The position numbers were made by a program, and so were the translations under genes. A stretch of DNA of 42,043 bases from Planctomycetota bacterium (GTDB lineage: Bacteria > Planctomycetota > J058 > JAJDCP01), in assembly GCA_029260765.1 (NCBI GenBank), contig JAJDCP010000141.1:1-42043 (forward strand). Direction: 5' to 3'. Every line of letters begins with the position of its first letter. Position 1 is the stretch's first letter. Below the pieces are notes generated by a model, which searched no databases, was not told where the DNA came from, and was given only the letters and a program-made list of their open reading frames with translations. This document shows positions 8,558-18,088 of this stretch, in pieces.

Positions 8558-9601
8558 ATGGCCGCCATCCATTTGAAGGACATGCCCCGGAAGCGCCTGC
8601 GCGGCTGGCTGCAGGAGGCGGGCTTCCAAGGTTTTCGCGCCGACCAGCTGTTCGAGTGGATCTGGCGCCACGGGCGCGTCGAGCTCGACACGATGGCGAA
8701 CCTGCCACGACGCCTGCGCGCACACCTGGCCAGCCAGTCCAGCCTGCATTCGGGGCTGAGTGTCGCTCGCCAGCTACAATCCAGCGATGGCACCCGCAAG
8801 CTGTTGGTGGGACTCGAAGACGGCCTGCAGGTCGAGGCTGTGATCCTGGCGGATCGCGAGCGTCGCACGCTCTGCGCCTCGAGCCAGGTGGGCTGCGCGA
8901 TGGGCTGTGACTTCTGCTACACGGCGCGCTCCAAAGTGCGCCGCAACATGAGCACGCGCGAGATCGTGGCCCAGTTTGAGCTCTGCAACACGCTGCTCGC
9001 CGAGGCCGGCGAGCCCGCCCTGAGCAACATCGTGTTCATGGGGATGGGCGAGCCGCTGGCAAACGTCGAGAACCTGGTCGCCGCCCTGCAGATCCTCACC
9101 GACGCGCGGGGCTTGGCCTTCTCTGCTCGCAAGATCACAGTCTCGACAGTCGGCCTGGTGCCGCATATCCCGCGTCTGGTGCCGTTGGGGGTGCATCTGG
9201 CGATCAGCTTGAACGCGTCGAATGATGCGCTCCGGGAACAGCTGATGCCGATCGAGAAGCACTACCCGCTCGTTGAGCTGGTCGCCGCCGCCGCGGGTTT
9301 TGCTCGCGAGTCCGGACGCAGAGTCACTTTCGAGTATGTGCTGCTGGGAGGCGTGAACGACCAGGCCGAGCACGCGCGCGAGTTGGTGCGGCTGCTGAAT
9401 CATGTGCGCTACAAGGTCAACTTGATTCCCTTCAATGAGTTTCCCGGCTCGGGATACCGTGCTCCGCTTGAAGAGGACGTGGCGGTGTTCCAGGGGATTC
9501 TGCGCTCCAAGGGCGTGGACGTGTTCAGGCGGCGCTCGCGGGGTCGGGACATTCTCGCGGCGTGCGGGCAGTTGGCAGGCAAAGGCGAGGGGGCGGTTTG
9601 A
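8558..9601 (+). CDS. rlmN: Dual-specificity 23S rRNA/tRNA adenine-C2 methyltransferase RlmN
   Basis: Radical-SAM enzyme that methylates C2 of A2503 in 23S rRNA and, in well-studied species, A37 of certain tRNAs. The 347 residues carry the [4Fe-4S] motif C-AMG-C-DF-C (Cys113, 117, 120). The SAM-binding segment FMGMGEPLAN and the C-terminal RGRDILAACGQL, holding the methyl-carrier cysteine, are also present. The start ATG follows AGGAG by 6 nt; longer in-frame versions read through the end of the phosphatase gene and have no matching sequence. The stop overlaps the start of the next gene in a TGATG arrangement, which suggests translational coupling. Confidence 0.97.
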   Translation: MAAIHLKDMPRKRLRGWLQEAGFQGFRADQLFEWIWRHGRVELDTMANLPRRLRAHLASQSSLHSGLSVARQLQSSDGTRKLLVGLEDGLQVEAVILADRERRTLCASSQVGCAMGCDFCYTARSKVRRNMSTREIVAQFELCNTLLAEAGEPALSNIVFMGMGEPLANVENLVAALQILTDARGLAFSARKITVSTVGLVPHIPRLVPLGVHLAISLNASNDALREQLMPIEKHYPLVELVAAAAGFARESGRRVTFEYVLLGGVNDQAEHARELVRLLNHVRYKVNLIPFNEFPGSGYRAPLEEDVAVFQGILRSKGVDVFRRRSRGRDILAACGQLAGKGEGAV

Positions 9602-11340
9602 TGCCCGGGTCCCGAGCTCTGCTGGGGCTGAGTCTCGTGCTGACATGTGTCGGGGCTGTGCGCGCTGAGACCTTTGCCAACCGGGGGCTCGCGCGCATCC
9701 GTGAGGCTACCCTGGTGCTCGACAAGGAGGAGCTGCCGGGCGAAGAGGCCATCCGCAACTCGCTCGCCAGCGCACGCCAGAACCTCGAACAGATCGCCGT
9801 CGTGTCGGCGGATACACTGACCCACAACAGCTTGAGCAAGAACGAAGAGCTCTATCGGGCGCGGGCCCTGACCCTCGGGACTGAGAACGACGAGCTGATG
9901 ACCAGGGCCATCGACACGGTCGAGGTCAGCGAGCTCGATATCCTCGAAAAGAGCCAGATCGAGCTGTTCCTCAAAGAGCTGGGAGAAGAACAGGCCGTCG
10001 ACACATCCGCCCTGGAGCGACTGAGTCTGGAGACCGTCGACGAGGACCTGAGCGCCGTCGAGTCCGACGGCTTCGACCTGTTGGACCCCGACCGGGCGGC
10101 GCTTTTCTCTTTCTACACCCACCGCGAGCTGCTGCAGGTCCGCATGCGTCAATTGCAGAGCCGCCTGGAGCGGCGTGCGCGCCTGCAGGATGTCGCGTTG
10201 CGCATCAGCGTCCTGCTCGAACAGCGCGAGCAGATCAACGAAGAGATCCGCTCGGCCCGGCAGCTGGAACGGCTCAGTCTGGAAGACCGCCTCCGGCTCG
10301 ACCAGGACAGCTTGCAGGCGCTCCAAGCTCGTCAGCCGAGGGTCCATCCCGACTCGCTCAACTTACTGCTGTTGTTGACGGAGGAGATGAGTTTTCGTCT
10401 CAAGAGTGTCAAGCGTCAAGGGGACCTGTTGTCCTGGGCGCGCGCCAGAGAAAACCTGCTGAACAAGATCGCTGCTGATTCGGCGCAGGCCCGCGAGCTC
10501 GCAGCCAGGGCTCAGGCCGAGGAATTCCCGCTCCCCCCGGGCAAGGTGACCGACAGTGAGCTCGACCGTCGCCTGCGGGACGTCCGTGACACGCTGAAGA
10601 TGCTGGCGGAACGCGCTGAGGATCTCGACCGCCGCATCGAAGAGACCAGCCGCGACCGGGCGGTGGCGGTCTCTGCCGAGGCCGAGTGGAGCGAGCGTCT
10701 GAAAAAGTCCACAGGGAACGAGGATCTGGGCGTCGAGGAACAGTTGAGCCTCGATAAAATCAGGGAGTCCCAGAAGCAGATCAAAGATCGTCAAAACAGC
10801 CTGCGGGCCAGCGCTGACAGTCTGCGCGCGGTCGCGCCCTCGTCCCCTCAGCTCGCAACCTTGCAGACCAGGATAGAGCACTTCAAGGGCATGGTCAGCG
10901 CTGCTCGCAGCGTGCGGCAGCGTTTTGAACAAGTCATCGGCAGGAACAAGGACGTCATCGTGCAGCGACGGGCCTTGCTGGAAGAGATCGCGGCCATCTG
11001 TACGGTGCGTGTGCAGAACATTGCGGCCCGGCTGGAGGATCTCAAGCGCCGCAGGTCTGACCTGCAGGTCTTGCAGCAGCGACACGCGTTCCGCCTCGAG
11101 CAGCTTGAGCTGCAGAAGCGCCGCCGTACCGCCCTGTGGCTGCGCCAGGTCCAACCGCTGGACGGCGAGGTCTCCAGTGCCGTCGATACCGTGATGGTGA
11201 GCCTCAAAGGGCAATTCTCGCGGTTGGGCCAGCATGGCGCTGCGACGGCGCTGCTAGTGCTGGTCGTGGCGGTGTCGTCGCTGTTGGCTTTTGTGATCCA
11301 ACGACGTTTTCGCCAGTTGCGGCGCGATCTTGTCGGGTAA
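9601..11340 (+). CDS. Exported coiled-coil protein with C-terminal membrane anchor, unknown function
   Basis: Protein of 579 residues without a recognised family. It starts with a signal peptide (MPGSRALLGLSLVLTCVGAVRA), followed by about 500 residues of charged, Leu/Arg/Glu-rich helix with long coiled-coil character, for example around LQVRMRQLQSRLERRARLQD. It ends with one membrane helix (ATALLVLVVAVSSLLAFVI) and a basic tail, QRRFRQLRRDLVG. The topology resembles the periplasmic half of MscK/MscS-type proteins, but the channel domain is absent, so that identity is not claimed. The ATG overlaps the rlmN stop by one base. It is followed after 300 nt by the giant repeat protein; both are long exported helical proteins and could form a structural pair (inference). 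Confidence 0.85.
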   Translation: MPGSRALLGLSLVLTCVGAVRAETFANRGLARIREATLVLDKEELPGEEAIRNSLASARQNLEQIAVVSADTLTHNSLSKNEELYRARALTLGTENDELMTRAIDTVEVSELDILEKSQIELFLKELGEEQAVDTSALERLSLETVDEDLSAVESDGFDLLDPDRAALFSFYTHRELLQVRMRQLQSRLERRARLQDVALRISVLLEQREQINEEIRSARQLERLSLEDRLRLDQDSLQALQARQPRVHPDSLNLLLLLTEEMSFRLKSVKRQGDLLSWARARENLLNKIAADSAQARELAARAQAEEFPLPPGKVTDSELDRRLRDVRDTLKMLAERAEDLDRRIEETSRDRAVAVSAEAEWSERLKKSTGNEDLGVEEQLSLDKIRESQKQIKDRQNSLRASADSLRAVAPSSPQLATLQTRIEHFKGMVSAARSVRQRFEQVIGRNKDVIVQRRALLEEIAAICTVRVQNIAARLEDLKRRRSDLQVLQQRHAFRLEQLELQKRRRTALWLRQVQPLDGEVSSAVDTVMVSLKGQFSRLGQHGAATALLVLVVAVSSLLAFVIQRRFRQLRRDLVG

Positions 11341-11431
11341 GCAGAGGGACCTGTCAGGAGATGGGACATGCAGCCGGCAGCGAAACCGGCTCGAAAAATC
11401 GCCGAGTGTGTGGCGGCTGGCGCGCGGCCTG

Positions 11432-11440
11432 TGATAGAAT
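11432..11440 (+). promoter_or_regulatory. Extended -10 promoter element before the giant repeat gene
   Basis: TGA-TAGAAT fits the extended -10 form (TGn-TATAAT with one mismatch). No -35 is evident. Transcription would start near 11447, giving a leader of roughly 190 nt before the ATG at 11641. Confidence 0.4.
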
Positions 11441-11640
11441 CATGCGCCATGATTTCACTTTTTCGTAACCGAGGCTGAGCCCAGGAGGTTGGGGGGAGAG
11501 TCGATCGATGGGGGCACAGTTGGGCGAAGTCCCGCCGTGCTGGTCGATCGTGCGCGCAAGCGTCCTTGTCGCAAAGGACCGGGATGTGCGCTTCTCACCG
11601 TTCCCTGGGTGTTGGCCGGGTTTGTGACCGGAGTTTCGCT
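11441..11640 (+). other. Long leader of the giant repeat gene
   Basis: This is the downstream part of the 300-nt gap 11341-11640. It holds AGGAGG at 11483-11488 followed by a 39-codon open frame, 11508-11627 (MGAQLGEVPPCWSIVRASVL...), ending 13 nt before the real start. Whether this frame is translated is unknown; it has no recognisable protein signature. The GGAG at 11630-11633 serves the main gene. Confidence 0.25.
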
Positions 11641-14600
11641 ATGTTGAATAGCCGTAGACTTGTTCTCAGCCTTTCTTTGCTACTCGGACTGAGCAGTGCG
11701 TATGCCGGGATCATCGTCCTGAGGACCAATGAGATCCTCGAAGGACCGATCACCGCATCGGACAGCCTGACGGTAACCATCGAGCTGGGCGGGAACCCGG
11801 TCCAGATCCGGCGTGCTGAGATCGAGCGCCTCGAGTTTGCGCCTGACGATCCGGCCAACCCGAATAAAGAGGCGCCCCCGCCTGCGGATGCAACGGAGGG
11901 TGATGTCGTCGCGGCAAAGATCGAGGCCGAAGCGGCCAAGAACCACACCAAACGGGTGGGCTTCATCCTCGGAACGGGCACCTGGGACAAGGCGAAAGCG
12001 GCTTTCCGGCAAGCGGACGCCGATCTTGCGACCGGTTACCTCAACTACGCCCTGGAAGGCTTTGTCGAGGCCAAGGAGCTGTTCGACCTGGCGCGCCAGG
12101 AATGGGCCGATCGCTACGGCGACGGGACCGCTGGCACCGAGCCTGGCGTCGATCCTGGTGTCGACCCCGGCGTCGACCCGCCGGTGACGGGTCCGACAGC
12201 GGAAGAGGTCCAGGCTGCCGAAGAGCAGGCGACCAGCGCCCGTGCCCTGGCAGAAGGGGCGGCGGCTGATCTCGCTGCCGGCGACGAGCTTGTAGGGCGC
12301 GCCCAGGACGCTGTCACTGCTGAAGACCTCACCGCCGCCCTGGCGCTCTTCGCCGATGCGGAAGCAGCCTATGGTTCGGCGCGCCTCGCGGCCTTGGCCG
12401 CTCGTATCGACGAGGCCCTGGCGGCGCGTCTGCAGGCATTCCTTGAGGCGGGCATTGCGGCCCGGCGCGCTGCCGCCGACCAGCACATGCAGCTCGCGCG
12501 GTCTGAGGAAGGGGCAGCCGTCGAGCTCGGCGTGCCCGAAGAGCAGCTCGCTGACGCGCGGACCCTGTTGGCTTCTGCTCAGGCTGCGTTCGATGCCGGC
12601 GACTATGCCGAGGCAGGTGCGCTGGCCCAGCAGGCGGGGGCGACCTTCCAGACTTTGTCTGCGAGCGTTGTGCAGCCAGAAATGGAAGCGGCGCAGGCGC
12701 AGCTATATGCTGCCCAAGCGGCCGAGGCGCAAGCTCTGGAAGCGGGCGCCCAAGGCGAAAGTCTGGCGAGCGCTCAGGCGCTGCTGCAGGCAGCGCAGGC
12801 TGCGTTCGATGCCGGTGACTATGTGGGTGCCGGCAAAGGGGGCCAGCAGGCCGAGGCGGAGTTTGCGGCGGTGTTGGCGGCGTTGAGCCAGCCCGACCCG
12901 GCGATGGAGACGGCGCAGGCGCAGCTGAATGCTGCCCAGGCGGCCGAGGCGCAGGCTCTGGAAGCGGGCGCCGAAGGCGAAGGCCTGGAGAGCGCTCAGG
13001 CGCTGCTGCAGACAGCGCAGGCTGCGTTCGATGCCGGGGACTATGCGGCTGCCGGCGAATCCGGCCAGCAGGCCGAGGCAGGGTTTGCGGCGGTGCTGGC
13101 GGCGCTGGGCGGGCCTTCGCTCGAAGAAGATGCTGCGGCGCGTCTCGAGGCGGCGCGTGCTGCCGAGAGCCTGGCCTTGGAGGCCGGTGTTGAGGGCGAA
13201 GGTCTGACGGGCGCACAAGCGACTCTGCTGGGCGCGCAAGAAGCCTTCGACGCGGGCGATTTTTCCGCCGCTATGAAAGCCGCCGATGAGGCCGAAGCTG
13301 CCTTTGGCAGCGCGCTCGCGTCTCTCGAAGCCGATCGCCTGGCAGCGGCCGTGGCTGCCCTGGATGCTGTTCGCAGCCGCGAGGCGAACGCCGTCGCGCA
13401 GGGCGGAAGTGACGAGCAGTTGGCTTCGGCCCGAGAGCTGATCGAACAGCTTGCTCTGGCAGTTGAGGCGCATGCCTATGCGGCCGTACCGGGGCTGACT
13501 GAAGAGGCGCAGGCGGCGCTTCAGCTGGTGCTGGACGCGCTCAACGCTGAGCGTGAGGCCTCGCTCGCCCTGATCGAGGGCCGTCTGGGCCAACGAATGG
13601 AAGCACTGCTGGCCGAGATCGAAGCCGCCAAAGCTGCTATGGCCACCGAACTGCTCAGCCAAGGCGCGCAGGAGGCTCGCGCCACTCTGATCGCTGAGCG
13701 CACCGCGCTGTTGGGCTGGCTCGAGGCACGCGCTGAGCTCAGCGCGCAGCTCGACGCAGCCATCGACGCAGGTGATGCGGCTCGCGAAGCCGGCGACTTC
13801 GAGACGTCTCAGGGCCACTTCCAGGGAGCCTCTGAGGCATTGCATGCGGCCGTGGCCGCGGTCGGGGCTGAGGCCTCCGAAGCGCAGGCAATGAAACTGG
13901 CGGAGGCTCCCGAGGGAGACTTTGCTGCGGGCACGGACATGCTCGAAGCGGGCAACCTGGCGATCGCCGCTGGCGATCTCGTTGCCGCGGCGGAGAGCTT
14001 TGAAGGTGCTCTCGCCTGGTTCCAGACCTGGCCGCCGGTCGACCAGCTGCTGGCTGATGCCGAGCAGGCGCTGGCAGACGCAGAAGCTGCACGCTTGAGC
14101 GCCGTCGAAGGCGGTCTGAACGAGGCAGACCTGGCTGAGGCGGACGCACAGCTCGAGAGTGCGCGTGCGGCACGGGTTGCCGAAGACTGGTCGCTGGTCG
14201 TGACCGAGGCCCGCGCCGCGGGTGGCGCGTATGAAGCTGCCTTGTCCGCCCACGGCGCGGCGGTTGAAGCTGCGGCGGAGGCTGCAGCTGCGTTGGCAGA
14301 CGCAGAGGGCGCACGGACGAGCGCTGTCGAAGGTGGTATCGGCGAGGCCGAGCTGGCTGAGGCGGACGCACAGCTTGAGAGTGCGCGTGCGGCCCAAGTT
14401 GCCGAAGACTGGCCGCTGGTCGTGAGCGAGGCCCGCGCCGCCGGTGCGGCGTATGCTGCTCTGTTGAGCGCGCACGTCGCTGTGGCGGAAGCCGAGGCCT
14501 CCGCGGCACGTCTTCTGGCCGACGCCGACACGATGCGGATGCAGTTGGTCGATAGAGGATTCAGTGACGAAGAGCTCGCCCCTGCCGATTCTCTGCTGGT

Positions 14601-17600
14601 CCAGGCCCGTGGAGAGCAGGCGGCTGGAGATTTTGCAGCCGCGGCAGCAACGGCAGCCGCGGGGAGCGAGATGCTCAACGCCTGGTTGCTTGCTTCGAGC
14701 GAAGAGGTCCTGGCCGAGCAGCAAGAATGGGCCGACACCGCACGTCGGGCTGCAGCCGAGGCGCGTGAGCGCGCGGCTGCTGAAGGTGCCACCGACGCCG
14801 AGCTCGCCGAAGCTGACGCCCGCCTGGCCGAAGGTCGCGGGCTGTTCGCTGAAGACGCTTTCGAAGCTGCACATGCTGCCTTCAGCGAGGCTGCAGCAGC
14901 CTTCTCCGCAGTCGCAGAGGCCATGGCTGCCGGGCGCGCAGAGTTGCTCGCTCAGATCGAAGCGGGCAACCAGCAGCGCGCGACCGAGCAAGTCGAGGCC
15001 GTGGCCGCTTCTCTGGCGGCTGCCAAGCAAGCTCTGGCTGCCGAGGTTGCGCAGGCAGCCGACGATCAAGAGATGGCGCTGCAGGCCCGCTTTGCGGAGG
15101 TCCTGGCCGAGATCGAAGGTCTCCTCGCGCAGGCTTCTGACGTTGGCGCCGCGGGACATGCACCGGAGCAGTGGACCCAGGGACAGACCTGGATGGACGA
15201 GGCCACAGCGCTGCTCGACGGGGGCAACAGTGCCCAGGCCGTCGAGCGGCTGGAGCAGGCGCGCGATCAATTCAGCGTCTCCCTCGCACAGGCACAAGCG
15301 GCGCACGAGCAGCTGCTGGCCGAGCTGAGCGACCTTGAGGCGCGCGCTGTGCTCGCGCAAGAACAGGCCCAAGCGCAGGGAGCTGCCGAGCTTGCCGCCG
15401 AGACTCTCGCCAGCGCCGAAGCCGCGCTAGCCGATGCGCGTTTGGCAGCCGAAGCCGGAACGCTGACCGCGGCACGCGATGCCTACCTCAAGGCTGAACA
15501 GATGTTTGGCCAGGCCGGTCAAGAAGCCCGGATGGCTTCGGCCGAGGGTGACGAAGCGCGCGCGTTGGCTGGGCGAGCAGGTGCCGAGGCGGCCCGAGCC
15601 AAGGCTGCAGAAGGCGTACCGGCAGGATTCGGTGCCGCCGCAAGGGCTGCAGCAGACGATGCGTTCGCTGGCGCGCAAGCCAGCTTCGAGGCCGGAGACT
15701 TTGCCGCGGCAGCGGATGGTTTCGTGGCTGCAGGCGTCGCTTTCGAGACTCTGCTGGCCGACGCAGCGGCCGCAGGTGGTCAGCTGGCTGAGGCGGGCAA
15801 GCGGCTCGAAGAAGCTCGCGCGGGCGCCCTGGCCGCCCAGGCCGAAACGTGGGCTGCCGAGTTGCTTGTCGAAGCAGAAGCGCAGGCGGCCGCCGCCCAG
15901 GCCGAGGCCGAACAGGGCAAGATAGAGGCCGCGTTGACCGGCATGGCCGTGGCGACCGACCTGTTCGTCGAGGCCGCCACGGCGGCACCGCGGGCGATGT
16001 CGACAGAGGCTCTCGCGGGCGCATCTGCTTCGCGTGCTGCTGCTGTCGAGGCGGGGGTCGGTGAAGATGACGCCCAGTTCATGCAGGGGCAGGCCGCGCT
16101 CGATGCCGCGACGGAAGCGTTTGCGGCAGAGCAATACGCCGAAGTGGCAGCGCAGGCAGGCCAGGCCAGTGAACACTTCTCGGCGGCCCGAGCCGCCGTG
16201 CTGACCGGTGTCGAACAGATGCGTGCCGAGGCCTTCCAGGCTCAGACCGCGGCGCGGACAGCTCGGGAGTTGGCCTATGAAGCCAACGCCGAGGACAAAG
16301 CCACAGAGTTGTTTGGCGAGGCGAGCCGCGCGCTTGATGCGGGTAATGAGGCACTCAGCGCCGACGATTTCGGGCGCGCCAGCGAGCAGTTCGGGATCGC
16401 GTCTACACTGTTCGCCGAGGCCGCGAAGGTCGCTGCGGGTGGTGTCGTAGAGCGCGACGCAGCCGCAGCACTGCTCGCCGAGGTGCAGGCCCAGCGAGAG
16501 ACCGTCGCCCAGGCGGCGGCAGAGCTGGGTGAAGGCGCGAGTCTCGCCGCAGGCGACGCACTCCTTACCGAGGGGCGCACGGCTTTCGAGGCAGAGGATT
16601 GGGCCACGGCACAGGCCAGCCTGACCGCTGCCCGCACGGCCTTCGAAGAGCTTGCGGCACAATTGAACGAGCTCGGAGCCGCCCAGACTGTGGCGCAGGC
16701 GCGAGCGAAGGCCGAGACGGCTCGGGGCAAGGCTACGGCTGCCCGCCAGCTCGCTGAGCAGGGCGATGCTGCACGCTGGGCTCCTGAGGCGCTGCGCGCA
16801 CCTCGGGATGACCTGGCCCAGGCCGAAGCCCGCCATGCTGCTGAAGAATTCCAGGATGCCGAGCGGCTGTTCCTCAAGGCGGCGGAAGGCTTCGGCGCTG
16901 CGGTGCAGCTGGCCGATGCTGCGCGGGCCGAGCATGAGGCGGAGACTGCGCGACTCGAGGCTGCGGTGGCTGAGAAACGGACCGCTGCGGTGACCGCCCG
17001 GGCCGCGGCTGAGGCTGAAGGCGCCGCCGAGTACGCCCGCAATGTCTTCGATAGCGCCGCGCGGGCCTTCGAAGACGGCCAGCGGGCCGAAACCGAGGAC
17101 CCGAAGAACCTCGAATCTGCCCTGGCGTCGTACCAGCGCGCAGCTGAGAGCTTCGCCACCGCCCAGAGTCAGGCGGCCGCTGCCAAACAAGCGGCGGCAG
17201 CAGAATTGGCCGAAGCGCAAACGAGACTGACGGCCGCTTTGACGGGCGTCGAGACTGCGAAGGCGCAGACATTGTTGGCTCAAGAGAACGCCCAGGCCGA
17301 GGAGCATTCCGACGTGGCCATGATGGGCGAAGCCGTTGCCAAACTCGGCGAAGCTGAAAGCCTCGAGCAGCAGGCGCGGGCCGAGGCGGGCAGCGTCCAA
17401 GCCGTCAGCCTCGCTATCGAGCAGGCAAGCGCCGCGACCAAGGCTTATGGGGGCGCGTCCCAGTTGTTTGCAGATGCGGCCCTGCGCGGTCGGGAAGCCT
17501 GGATGGCTGCCCAGGCCAGCAACCAGGTGGCTATGGTAGCGGCCGCAGAGACGGCGCACCTGGTTGCCCGCGTCGATCACGGGGGGCGCGAGCTGCGCTT

Positions 17601-18006
17601 CCCGGAAAGCTGGCAGGCGCGCGAAGAAGCGGGCGGTGTGTTGCGCATTTCCAGCGCGCAGGCGATCGATGGATTCAACCCGAACTTCACGGTCAGCAGT
17701 CTCGACACCAAGGGTTTGAGCTTGGATGCCCTGAGCGCCAAGATCAAGGAGAAGCTCGCAGCCCGCGAAGAGTACACAAGCGTGAGCCAGAGCAAGGATC
17801 AAGATCTGATCCCCAATCAGGTCTGCGTAACCTTCCGAGGCACCATCAACAAAGACGGCACCCAGCTGGCCCATGCCTTGGTGCTGGTGCTCGACGGGGA
17901 CAAGCTGTATTTGTACGGTTTCACGGCCAGCGAGAACGTGCACAAGAAACTGGACAAGAAGCTGTTCCGGCGTTTCATCACCGAAGCACAGTCTCAGGGC
18001 AACTGA
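11641..18006 (+). CDS. Giant secreted alanine-rich helical-repeat protein
   Basis: A 2121-residue protein with a signal peptide (MLNSRRLVLSLSLLLGLSSAYA). Next comes a small beta domain, GIIVLRTNEILEGPITASD to IERLEF (23-66), and a DPGV triple repeat (about 166-180). Roughly 1780 residues of Ala/Glu-rich helix follow. The helical part is made of about two dozen units of about 74 residues with the core A-EAG---E-LA-A-ALL--A--AF-AGDY--A. This resembles the DUF4398/TPR-like helical pattern. Residues 1979-2121 form a separate globular domain (LRFPESWQ to FRRFITEAQSQG) that may be PsbP/DUF1795-like. The ATG is chosen because GGAG lies 7 nt upstream and a signal peptide follows. The protein probably forms a long periplasmic or cell-surface rod or scaffold; function is unknown. 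Two tandem unit pairs remain similar at the DNA level (see the two repeat entries). Confidence 0.88.
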   Translation: MLNSRRLVLSLSLLLGLSSAYAGIIVLRTNEILEGPITASDSLTVTIELGGNPVQIRRAEIERLEFAPDDPANPNKEAPPPADATEGDVVAAKIEAEAAKNHTKRVGFILGTGTWDKAKAAFRQADADLATGYLNYALEGFVEAKELFDLARQEWADRYGDGTAGTEPGVDPGVDPGVDPPVTGPTAEEVQAAEEQATSARALAEGAAADLAAGDELVGRAQDAVTAEDLTAALALFADAEAAYGSARLAALAARIDEALAARLQAFLEAGIAARRAAADQHMQLARSEEGAAVELGVPEEQLADARTLLASAQAAFDAGDYAEAGALAQQAGATFQTLSASVVQPEMEAAQAQLYAAQAAEAQALEAGAQGESLASAQALLQAAQAAFDAGDYVGAGKGGQQAEAEFAAVLAALSQPDPAMETAQAQLNAAQAAEAQALEAGAEGEGLESAQALLQTAQAAFDAGDYAAAGESGQQAEAGFAAVLAALGGPSLEEDAAARLEAARAAESLALEAGVEGEGLTGAQATLLGAQEAFDAGDFSAAMKAADEAEAAFGSALASLEADRLAAAVAALDAVRSREANAVAQGGSDEQLASARELIEQLALAVEAHAYAAVPGLTEEAQAALQLVLDALNAEREASLALIEGRLGQRMEALLAEIEAAKAAMATELLSQGAQEARATLIAERTALLGWLEARAELSAQLDAAIDAGDAAREAGDFETSQGHFQGASEALHAAVAAVGAEASEAQAMKLAEAPEGDFAAGTDMLEAGNLAIAAGDLVAAAESFEGALAWFQTWPPVDQLLADAEQALADAEAARLSAVEGGLNEADLAEADAQLESARAARVAEDWSLVVTEARAAGGAYEAALSAHGAAVEAAAEAAAALADAEGARTSAVEGGIGEAELAEADAQLESARAAQVAEDWPLVVSEARAAGAAYAALLSAHVAVAEAEASAARLLADADTMRMQLVDRGFSDEELAPADSLLVQARGEQAAGDFAAAAATAAAGSEMLNAWLLASSEEVLAEQQEWADTARRAAAEARERAAAEGATDAELAEADARLAEGRGLFAEDAFEAAHAAFSEAAAAFSAVAEAMAAGRAELLAQIEAGNQQRATEQVEAVAASLAAAKQALAAEVAQAADDQEMALQARFAEVLAEIEGLLAQASDVGAAGHAPEQWTQGQTWMDEATALLDGGNSAQAVERLEQARDQFSVSLAQAQAAHEQLLAELSDLEARAVLAQEQAQAQGAAELAAETLASAEAALADARLAAEAGTLTAARDAYLKAEQMFGQAGQEARMASAEGDEARALAGRAGAEAARAKAAEGVPAGFGAAARAAADDAFAGAQASFEAGDFAAAADGFVAAGVAFETLLADAAAAGGQLAEAGKRLEEARAGALAAQAETWAAELLVEAEAQAAAAQAEAEQGKIEAALTGMAVATDLFVEAATAAPRAMSTEALAGASASRAAAVEAGVGEDDAQFMQGQAALDAATEAFAAEQYAEVAAQAGQASEHFSAARAAVLTGVEQMRAEAFQAQTAARTARELAYEANAEDKATELFGEASRALDAGNEALSADDFGRASEQFGIASTLFAEAAKVAAGGVVERDAAAALLAEVQAQRETVAQAAAELGEGASLAAGDALLTEGRTAFEAEDWATAQASLTAARTAFEELAAQLNELGAAQTVAQARAKAETARGKATAARQLAEQGDAARWAPEALRAPRDDLAQAEARHAAEEFQDAERLFLKAAEGFGAAVQLADAARAEHEAETARLEAAVAEKRTAAVTARAAAEAEGAAEYARNVFDSAARAFEDGQRAETEDPKNLESALASYQRAAESFATAQSQAAAAKQAAAAELAEAQTRLTAALTGVETAKAQTLLAQENAQAEEHSDVAMMGEAVAKLGEAESLEQQARAEAGSVQAVSLAIEQASAATKAYGGASQLFADAALRGREAWMAAQASNQVAMVAAAETAHLVARVDHGGRELRFPESWQAREEAGGVLRISSAQAIDGFNPNFTVSSLDTKGLSLDALSAKIKEKLAAREEYTSVSQSKDQDLIPNQVCVTFRGTINKDGTQLAHALVLVLDGDKLYLYGFTASENVHKKLDKKLFRRFITEAQSQGN
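12691..13134 (+). repeat. Tandem 222-bp coding repeat (two units)
   Basis: Units 12691-12912 and 12913-13134 are nearly identical over most of their length, starting GCGCAGGCGCAG in both. Each encodes one 74-residue helical unit of the giant protein. The high DNA similarity points to recent duplication or gene conversion. Confidence 0.85.
14074..14517 (+). repeat. Second tandem 222-bp coding repeat pair
   Basis: Units 14074-14295 and 14296-14517 encode ADAEAARLSAVEGG... and ADAEGARTSAVEGG..., again exactly 74 codons apart. The motif AEADAQLESARAA is kept in both copies. Confidence 0.8.
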
Positions 18007-18088
18007 GCTGCGCAGGATCAATCCGGTGGCTGTGTGCGGCTCTTTGAGGCGCGCAGGCCACCGGTTCCCGTTTGATGGAGGATCGAAG

